13,723 nucleotides of DNA from JAKEHZ01 sp035280505 (GTDB taxonomy: Bacteria; Acidobacteriota; Blastocatellia; RBC074). Below the pieces are notes generated by a model. That model was given only the letters and a program-made list of their open reading frames with translations, ran no database searches and was not told the DNA's origin. The stretch lies in contig DATEFT010000849.1 in assembly GCA_035280505.1 (NCBI GenBank), positions 1-13,723 on the forward strand. The letters are read 5' to 3'. This document shows, piece after piece, positions 8,724 to 13,723 of the stretch. A program made the position numbers and the translations under genes. Positions within the stretch are counted from its first letter, which is position 1. Every line of letters starts with the position of its first letter.

Positions 8724-8753
8724 ATTATAGTCTCGGGTGCAGATTGATGTACA
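8724..8753 (-). promoter_or_regulatory. Candidate sigma-70-type promoter of the efflux adaptor gene
   Basis: The minus strand has a consensus -10 TATAAT (8729-8724) and, 18 bp upstream, TGTACA (8753-8748), which matches TTGACA at 4 of 6 positions. Transcription would begin near 8717, giving a leader of about 53 nt before the ATG at 8664. The -35 lies inside the 22-bp palindrome. Confidence 0.6.
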
Positions 8754-8768
8754 TAATTTTATGTACAT
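8747..8768. promoter_or_regulatory. Perfect 22-bp palindromic operator candidate
   Basis: Half-site ATGTACATAA (8747-8756), a TT spacer, then its exact reverse complement (8759-8768). Each arm also contains ATGTACAT, itself a palindrome, so the site can be read as two 8-bp palindromes 14 bp apart centre to centre. It overlaps the putative -35 of the efflux adaptor promoter, which suits repression by a dimeric regulator, for instance of TetR or MarR type. No regulator gene is in the window. The match is direct; the function is inferred. Confidence 0.65.
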
Positions 8769-8829
8769 GGATCTTTGAGGACCAGTTGCCGAAAAATGAT
8801 CAGGAATTGGGTTTTCTGAAAATTTCCTC

Positions 8830-8858
8830 TCGCCAGTGGAAGATTCAAAGGCTAGAAT
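8830..8858 (+). promoter_or_regulatory. Candidate promoter of the coiled-coil membrane protein gene
   Basis: TCGCCA (8830-8835, 4 of 6 to the -35 consensus), a 17-bp spacer and TAGAAT (8853-8858, 5 of 6 to the -10). It would start near 8865, about 70 nt before the ATG. A small CTGC-TCAA-GCAG hairpin (8862-8873) sits at the expected start point. Confidence 0.35.
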
Positions 8859-8936
8859 GGCCTGCTCAAGCAGTAGTCTAAATTTTCCCGGACAACAAAA
8901 GGGGTGTAACCGAACCAGAGGTGGAATGCAAACACT

Positions 8937-9479
8937 ATGATGTATAGTCAACAAGAGTACGATATGGTCCGCAGACAGACGATGCAGATCGAGGCCGAGA
9001 AGCGCGCTGTGCTGCGATTTGCACTGATCGTGGTGACCGTATTGTTTGCCTCCTCGCTGCTGGCCATGGGTTGGATGTATCGCCGCTATAGCAGCGCCGA
9101 CAGCGAGGTCAGAACTGCCGAGTCGAAGGTGGAACAATTGGAAAGCACGCTCCAGGAGACCCGGCGGGACCTGGCGGAGAAGAAGGCGACGCTGGAGAAG
9201 TACTCGGTCGAGGCCTCCAAGCAGAGTTCCGTCATCGAGTCGGTGGTCCCCACCATGCTCAGTAAATCGGCGCGTGAAAGCGAACTGGCGGATCTCGCGC
9301 ACGCCATCTTTCAACAACCCGGACACGTCATCACGCTGCCCAGTATTCCCCCCGATAATGTCCTGCGACGCTATAAAGTTCGCATCGATAACCGTGTGAA
9401 CAACTACATCCTGGTCGCCGGACTGGTCGACGGGAAATGGGTGCTCTATTCGAATCTGGTCCGCAACAACGAAGAGTAG
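8937..9479 (+). CDS. Hypothetical one-helix membrane protein with coiled coil
   Basis: 180 aa, family not recognised. A cytoplasmic-type charged start (1-24) is followed by one strong membrane helix (about 25-47, RFALIVVTVLFASSLLAMGW) with YRRY behind it. A heptad-like coiled coil follows (about 53-100, rich in E, K, R, L and A). The remaining C-terminal 80 residues look folded, with a helical SARESELADLAHAIFQQPGH segment and beta-like YKVRIDNRVNNYILVAGLVDGKWVLYSNLV. The pattern of a single TM plus coiled coil plus small domain suggests a bitopic protein with a periplasmic or cytoplasmic sensing or scaffolding part. ATG at 8937 or 8940; AGAGGTGG lies about 12 nt upstream, slightly far. It is the only convincing plus-strand gene and ends 22 bp from the end of convergent pntB. 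Protein composition is natural, whereas the overlapping minus-strand frame is His/Arg/Gln-rich. Confidence 0.75.
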   Translation: MMYSQQEYDMVRRQTMQIEAEKRAVLRFALIVVTVLFASSLLAMGWMYRRYSSADSEVRTAESKVEQLESTLQETRRDLAEKKATLEKYSVEASKQSSVIESVVPTMLSKSARESELADLAHAIFQQPGHVITLPSIPPDNVLRRYKVRIDNRVNNYILVAGLVDGKWVLYSNLVRNNEE

Positions 9480-9501
9480 CGATCCCGGATCTCCCCGCGG
9501 T

Positions 9502-10890
9502 TCAGGCTTGCTGCACGGCCTGGGCGAGCCGGGAGAGTGAAGCCTTCGCATCGCCGTATAACATCCCCGTATTCGATTTGTAAAAGAGCGGGTTTTCCAG
9601 TCCGGAGAATCCCTTCCCCCGCCCTCGCTTGAGGACGATCACCGACTGCGCCTTATCCACTTCAATAATCGGCATCCCGGCAATCGGGCTCTTCGGATTA
9701 TCGCGGGCATCCGGGTTGACGACGTCATTGGCGCCGATCACGACGGCGACATCGGTCCCGGTCATCTCCGGATTGATCTGTTCCATCTCATAGAGCGCCG
9801 AGTACGGGACGTTGGCCTCGGCCAGCAGCACGTTCATGTGACCGGGCATGCGGCCAGCCACCGGATGGATGGCATATTTGACCACGACTCCCCGGTGCCC
9901 GAGCATATCGGCCAGTTCGCGGACGGCGTGCTGGGCCTGAGCCGTCGCCATGCCGTATCCCGGGACGAAGACCACCTGCCGCGCGAAAGCCAGCCGCAGC
10001 GCGACGTCGTCCGCGCTCACCTCGTGCATCTCGCCCTCCGTCACCGTCCCCGCATCGGAGGAGGCCGAGCCGAACGCGCCGAAGAGCACGTTGGTGATCG
10101 AGCGGTTCATGGCCTTGCACATCAGGATCGAGAGAATGAACCCCGAGAAACCGTCCAGGGTCCCGGCGATGATCAGGACGTTGTTGCCGATGGCGAAGCC
10201 CGTGGCGGCCGAGGCCAGCCCGGCATATGAATTCATCAACGACATGACCACCGGCATGTCGGCCGCGCCGATCGGCATCACCAGCAGCACGCCGAAGAGG
10301 AACGACAAACCGACCATGATGTAGAAGTAGAGGCTCGCCGTGGGATCGTAGATCAGGTAGCCGAAGATCACCGCCGCCGCCGCAAAGAGCAGGACGTTGA
10401 CCACATTCTGCCCCTTGTAGGTGATCGGCGTGCCCCGCATCAACTCCTGCAGCTTGGCGAAGGCGATCAGGCTGCCGGTCACGGTCAGGCTGCCGAACAG
10501 CACCTCGAACCCGAGGGCCGCCATCTTGTAGGCCGGGAGGGTTTCGTTGAGGTCGACCACATGGCGATAATACTCCGAGATCCCGACCAGGGAGGCCGCC
10601 AGCGCGCCGAAGGCGTGCGAGAGCGCGGTCCGTTGCGGCATGGCGGTCATGGGCATCCAGATCGACATCCCGGCGCCGATCACCCCTCCGACCGCCAATC
10701 CGATCAGGATCAGCTCGTAGCTGACGATCTCGTGATGGAACAGGGTCCCGATCACGGCCGCCAGCATCCCGGTCGCCGCCATATTCATGCCGCGCCGCGC
10801 CGTCTTGGGGTGGCTCAAACTCTTGAGGCCGAAGATGAACAGCACCGAGGCCAGGAGGTACGTGAATTCGATGAGGTAATAGTTGTTCAT
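9502..10890 (-). CDS. pntB: NAD(P) transhydrogenase beta subunit
   Basis: 462 aa. Provides the membrane domain and NADP(H)-binding domain III of the proton-translocating transhydrogenase, which reduces NADP+ with NADH using the proton gradient. The N-terminal 270 residues or so are multi-pass membrane helices. The C-terminal domain III shows VPGYGMATAQAQHAV (about 312), HPVAGRMPGHMNVLLAEA, VIGANDVVNPDA and KRGRGKGFSGLENPLFY, all typical of NADP binding. ATG at 10890 shares one base with the TGA of pntAB (TGATG), and AAGGAGG sits about 10 nt upstream; an in-frame TTG at 10893 is less likely. Length and motifs are those of the full family. Last gene of the pnt operon; no terminator is visible before the convergent gene. 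Confidence 0.96.
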   Translation of the reverse strand: MNNYYLIEFTYLLASVLFIFGLKSLSHPKTARRGMNMAATGMLAAVIGTLFHHEIVSYELILIGLAVGGVIGAGMSIWMPMTAMPQRTALSHAFGALAASLVGISEYYRHVVDLNETLPAYKMAALGFEVLFGSLTVTGSLIAFAKLQELMRGTPITYKGQNVVNVLLFAAAAVIFGYLIYDPTASLYFYIMVGLSFLFGVLLVMPIGAADMPVVMSLMNSYAGLASAATGFAIGNNVLIIAGTLDGFSGFILSILMCKAMNRSITNVLFGAFGSASSDAGTVTEGEMHEVSADDVALRLAFARQVVFVPGYGMATAQAQHAVRELADMLGHRGVVVKYAIHPVAGRMPGHMNVLLAEANVPYSALYEMEQINPEMTGTDVAVVIGANDVVNPDARDNPKSPIAGMPIIEVDKAQSVIVLKRGRGKGFSGLENPLFYKSNTGMLYGDAKASLSRLAQAVQQA

Positions 10891-11216
10891 CAATGCTTCT
10901 CCTCCTTGGTGCCCGAATTCTGATCGCCGCCGGTCTTCTCCTTGAACAGCTTGAGCATCCGATCGGTGATCATAAATCCGCCGACGACGTTGATGGTGGC
11001 CGAGATCACGGCCAGCAGCCCCAGGACCTTGCTGACGTTGTTATATTTCGCTCCGGCCGTGACGATGGCTCCGACCACGGAGATCGCGGAGATCGCGTTG
11101 GTGGCCGACATCAGCGGCGTATGAAGCAAAGGCGGGACGCGGGATATGACCTGGTAACCCAGAAATGCAGCCAAGGCGAAGACGTACAACGAAGAGATTA
11201 AGATCTCTGTGCTCAT
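10890..11216 (-). CDS. pntAB: NAD(P) transhydrogenase alpha subunit 2 (membrane part)
   Basis: 108 aa. Supplies three or four membrane helices that in enterobacterial PntA form the C-terminal part of the alpha subunit; with PntB it makes the proton channel (domain II). Segments ILISSLYVFALAAFLGYQVI, PLMSATNAISAISVVGAIV and VLGLLAVISATINVVGGFMI are characteristic. ATG at 11216 follows a GGGGGGG tract about 7 nt upstream. An in-frame ATG 60 nt further upstream would only add residues translated from a tandem DNA repeat and is rejected. The stop overlaps the pntB start. The split-gene arrangement is like that of Rhodospirillum rubrum. Confidence 0.94.
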   Translation of the reverse strand: MSTEILISSLYVFALAAFLGYQVISRVPPLLHTPLMSATNAISAISVVGAIVTAGAKYNNVSKVLGLLAVISATINVVGGFMITDRMLKLFKEKTGGDQNSGTKEEKH

Positions 11217-11234
11217 GAGCTGACCCCCCCTGTC

Positions 11235-11273
11235 AGATTTGAGATTTGAGATTTGAGATTTGAGATTTGAGAT
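11235..11273. repeat. Tandem 7-bp repeat, (AGATTTG)5.6
   Basis: Five exact copies of AGATTTG in series plus a partial AGAT, without a mismatch, in the gap between pntAA and pntAB. The copy number is likely to vary by slippage. Seven is not a multiple of three, so changes would alter only the spacing to the ribosome-binding site of pntAB, about 10 nt away. Similar AAATCTC runs occur between genes in other environmental bacteria, by memory only. Confidence 0.85.
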
Positions 11274-11301
11274 CACGGATTGCCGTGTGATCCCAAATCT
11301 C
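11262..11301 (-). other. Long hairpin between pntAA and pntAB
   Basis: GAGATTTG (11262-11269) pairs perfectly with CAAATCTC (11294-11301); inside, ATCACGG and CCGTGTGAT add a second stem with a 2-nt bulge around a 4-nt loop. The outer arm uses the last copies of the tandem repeat. It sits 8 bp after the pntAA stop and may stabilise the upstream message or modulate pntAB expression. Confidence 0.5.
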
Positions 11302-11309
11302 GAATCACT

Positions 11310-12449
11310 CTATGTGGTCCCAGCTAAAGCCGCCTGAATGCGCGGATGCTTCGCCTCGCGCTGATGAACGGCGCAGGACGGCCCGATGATGTCGTCATTG
11401 AAATCGAGATTGAGATCGCCGTCTTTGATCATGAGACTAAGAAAGGAGGCGAGATTGCGCGAATATAACTGGCTGGCGTGCACGGGCACGGTGGCCGCCA
11501 GCGAGAGCGGACACAGGACCGTGACGCCCCCGATCTCGATCGACTCTCCGGGCCGGCTCACGGCACAGTTGCCGCCGGTCGCCCCGGCCAGATCGACCAC
11601 CACCGATCCGCGTTTCATCCCCTCGACAGCCTCCTCGGTGACCAGCAACGGCGCGCGTCTGCCCGGCACCTGGGCGGAAGTGATGATGCAATCGCTCTGT
11701 TTCGCCTGTTTTTCGATGAGTTGGCGGCTGAGCTGCATGACGTCTTCAGTCACCTCGCGCGCATAACCGCCGGAGTCTTCGGTCTGCAATCCGCCCAGAT
11801 CCACCTCCAGAAACCTGGCCCCGAGCGAACGGACCGCCTCTCCGGCCGCCGCCCGGACATCGAAGCCGTCAACCATGGCGCCCAGCCGGCGGGCCGTGGC
11901 GATCGCCTGCAAGCCGGCGACTCCCGCTCCCAGCACCAGCACTTTGGCCGGGGGCACGGTCCCCGCCGCCGTCGTCAACATCGGGAACATCCGCGGCAGA
12001 TGATCGGCCGCCAAGAGCACGGCCTTGTATCCGACGATGGTCGCCATGGACGAGAGCGCATCCATCGACTGGGCGCGAGTCGTCCGGGGAATCAGCTCCA
12101 TGGCGAAGGCGGTCAGTCCGCGCTCGACCATCGGATGCAACATCTCCGGCTCGTCCAGCGGTCGCAGAAACCCGATCAGGACCGCTCCCCGTTTCATCTG
12201 CGCGAGATCGTCCAATCCCGGGCGATTGACGGCGACCAGGACGTCGGCCGATTCGAGCAACGACCTTCGGTCCCGCAGAATGGTGGCCCCCACAGCCTCA
12301 TAGTCGGCATCGCTCGCGCCGGCATCGAGCCCAGCCCCGCTCTCGATGGCCACTACCGCCTGCATGCCGGCCAGTTTCTTCACCGACTCCGGCACCAGCG
12401 CCACACGGGTCTCGCCGGGTTCCGTCTCCTTGAGTACTGTAATTAACAT
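11310..12449 (-). CDS. pntAA: NAD(P) transhydrogenase alpha subunit 1 (NAD-binding domain I)
   Basis: 379 aa, soluble domain I that binds NAD(H) and passes hydride to PntB domain III. The start MLITVLKETEPGETRVALVPESV is the classical alanine dehydrogenase/PntA opening. PRTTRAQSMDALSSMA (about 121-136) matches the RQD loop (Arg, Gln, Asp) that contacts the nicotinamide. VLGAGVAGLQAIATARRLGA (172-191) is the Rossmann glycine-rich loop, followed by DGFDVR with its acidic ribose-binding residue. DLAGATGGNC (286-295) is also typical. ATG at 12449 is chosen because the family start is exact there; 41 upstream in-frame codons show no homology-like sequence and are leader RNA. The ribosome-binding site is weak (GGAT). 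First gene of pntAA-pntAB-pntB. Confidence 0.95.
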   Translation of the reverse strand: MLITVLKETEPGETRVALVPESVKKLAGMQAVVAIESGAGLDAGASDADYEAVGATILRDRRSLLESADVLVAVNRPGLDDLAQMKRGAVLIGFLRPLDEPEMLHPMVERGLTAFAMELIPRTTRAQSMDALSSMATIVGYKAVLLAADHLPRMFPMLTTAAGTVPPAKVLVLGAGVAGLQAIATARRLGAMVDGFDVRAAAGEAVRSLGARFLEVDLGGLQTEDSGGYAREVTEDVMQLSRQLIEKQAKQSDCIITSAQVPGRRAPLLVTEEAVEGMKRGSVVVDLAGATGGNCAVSRPGESIEIGGVTVLCPLSLAATVPVHASQLYSRNLASFLSLMIKDGDLNLDFNDDIIGPSCAVHQREAKHPRIQAALAGTT

Positions 12450-12768
12450 TTTTGATCCAGGTTTATGATCGGCCCTACCGCCCGATCCATGGTCTCTCTT
12501 GTCACCACTTATTGACCGACAACAACTCTCTGGCTGATCCCCATGGTCTCCCCGCGGTAAAGACGCCTCCACCGATTGACATCATCTCCGATTTGCGAGG
12601 GGATAGAGGAAGTATAGCTCTTAAAGCTGGCGCAGTATAATGAGGCTTCAGGACTGTTGCAATACCTTCAGAGGGCACATTGAAGATAAAATTGACCTGT
12701 CGGCAGTCAAATCGCCCCGTCTGTAACATAATTTACCAACCCGGCGATTTTATTCTCCGAACCGCAAA
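12450..12768. other. Intergenic region with the pnt leader
   Basis: About 320 bp without a supported gene. It holds a minus-strand promoter (12634-12662), a leader of about 180 nt, and an imperfect direct repeat, GATCCATGGTCTC (12484-12496) and GATCCCCATGGTCTC (12536-12550), both around a CCATGG palindrome. TTGTC and GACAA arms near 12500-12525 could form a loose hairpin. No known riboswitch was recognised. A 75-codon minus-strand frame (12502-12729) crosses the promoter and looks spurious. Confidence 0.5.
12634..12662 (-). promoter_or_regulatory. pntAA: Candidate sigma-70-type promoter of the pnt operon
   Basis: The minus strand has TTGCAA (12662-12657, 4 of 6), a 17-bp spacer and TATACT (12639-12634, 5 of 6). 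Start would be near 12627. A second TATACT occurs at 12616-12611 but has no -35 partner. Confidence 0.6.

Positions 12769-12780
<12 letters not shown>
12756..12780 (-). terminator. Hairpin with the stop codon of cruF in its loop
   Basis: The minus strand reads TCCGAGCCG, a 7-nt loop TAGTTTG, then CGGTTCGGA: a 9-bp stem with one G-T wobble. The TAG stop (12771-12769) opens the loop. GAATAAAA follows rather than a T-run, so factor-independent termination is doubtful. Confidence 0.5.
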
Positions 12781-13515
<735 letters not shown>

Positions 13516-13527
13516 CAATCCATGTTC

Positions 13528-13723
13528 CTAAGTGGTGGTTTCGTACCGTTCGATCAGCTCGCCGGTGATCTGCGCGGAGAGCAGAACCGTCGGCGTGCCG
13601 CCTCCGGGATGCGTGCTGCCGCCGACATAATAGAGTCCCGCGTAACGCCGGTCCTTATTCCCCGGTCTCAGGAAAGCATTCTTCCAGCCATGTGAATTGG
13701 TCCCGTAGATCGCGCCGCCCGGC
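13528..13723 (-). CDS. Carotene desaturase (CrtI/CrtD family), C-terminal fragment at the window edge
   Basis: Only the last 64 residues are in the window; the gene continues past the right edge. GGAIYGTNSHGWKNAFLRPG and then GLYYVGGSTHPGGGTPTVLLS are the C-terminal signature of FAD-dependent phytoene/carotenoid desaturases. The GGSTHPGGG segment belongs to the FAD-binding part. It ends ERYETTT with a TAG 12 bp before cruF. The pairing with cruF suggests a CrtD-like 3',4'-desaturase acting on the hydrated end, but CrtI itself cannot be excluded from this fragment. Confidence 0.9.
   Translation of the reverse strand, partial: PGGAIYGTNSHGWKNAFLRPGNKDRRYAGLYYVGGSTHPGGGTPTVLLSAQITGELIERYETTT

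Noticed and set aside
8673..9551. 292-codon minus-strand open frame across the 180-aa gene and the divergent control region
   Set aside because: His/Arg/Gln-rich composition, no domains, covers the promoter and palindrome; the plus-strand frame has a normal membrane helix and coiled coil.
11217..11276. N-terminal extension of pntAB from an upstream ATG
   Set aside because: The extra residues (ISNLKSQISNLKS...) come from the tandem repeat; the family start and a G-rich binding tract fit ATG at 11216.
11478..12446. 322-codon plus-strand frame opposite pntAA
   Set aside because: Antisense shadow of a gene with clear transhydrogenase motifs.
12502..12729. 75-codon minus-strand frame upstream of pntAA
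   Set aside because: It begins upstream of and crosses the likely promoter, and shows no domain or good start site.

Overview
This is a GC-rich chromosomal window in which nearly every gene lies on the minus strand. No rRNA, tRNA, CRISPR array, insertion sequence or phage gene was seen. The host looks like a GC-rich Gram-negative, diderm bacterium. It carries an outer-membrane polysaccharide export protein, an RND-type efflux adaptor with a lipoprotein signal, and a three-gene (split alpha) proton-translocating transhydrogenase. Acidobacteriota is my best guess, from the flavour of the gene set and the small FecR-like protein with a Gly/Ala-rich C-terminus. That is inference, not something the sequence proves.

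Layout, following minus-strand transcription from the right edge. (1) 13723-12769: the C-terminal end of a CrtI/CrtD-type carotene desaturase, then a CruF-type carotenoid 1,2-hydratase 12 bp later; together they point to synthesis of a hydroxylated acyclic-end carotenoid. (2) 12768-12450: a gene-free stretch with a good sigma-70-like promoter and a leader of about 180 nt. (3) 12449-9502: pntAA, pntAB and pntB, the NAD(P) transhydrogenase, with pntAB and pntB overlapping as TGATG and a 7-bp tandem repeat plus hairpin between pntAA and pntAB. (4) 8937-9479: the only convincing plus-strand gene, encoding a 180-aa one-helix membrane protein with a coiled coil and unknown function; it converges on pntB. 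(5) 8936-8665: a divergent control region with a perfect 22-bp palindrome over the putative -35 element of the efflux adaptor gene. (6) 8664-7453: an orphan RND/HlyD-type periplasmic adaptor. (7) 7452-7016: about 440 bp without a supported gene but rich in short hairpins. (8) 7015-1: an exopolysaccharide module of a FecR-like secreted protein, a TPR plus beta-sandwich membrane protein, a Wzy/WaaL-type polymerase or ligase, a Wza-like export protein and a Wzc-like tyrosine autokinase that runs off the left edge.

The polysaccharide genes fit a Wzx/Wzy-type route. The polymerase/ligase joins lipid-linked repeats in the periplasm, the BY-kinase/co-polymerase sets chain length by phosphorylation cycling, and the Wza-like protein exports the chain. 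No flippase or glycosyltransferase lies in the window, so the cluster must continue elsewhere. The exact roles of the FecR-like and TPR/beta-sandwich proteins are unknown.

I did not find a clear new multi-gene system. The most interesting signals are the palindromic operator with no regulator gene nearby, the tyrosine-glycine repeat at the N-terminus of the kinase, the hairpin-rich gap upstream of the polysaccharide genes, and three genes whose stop codons sit in hairpin loops.
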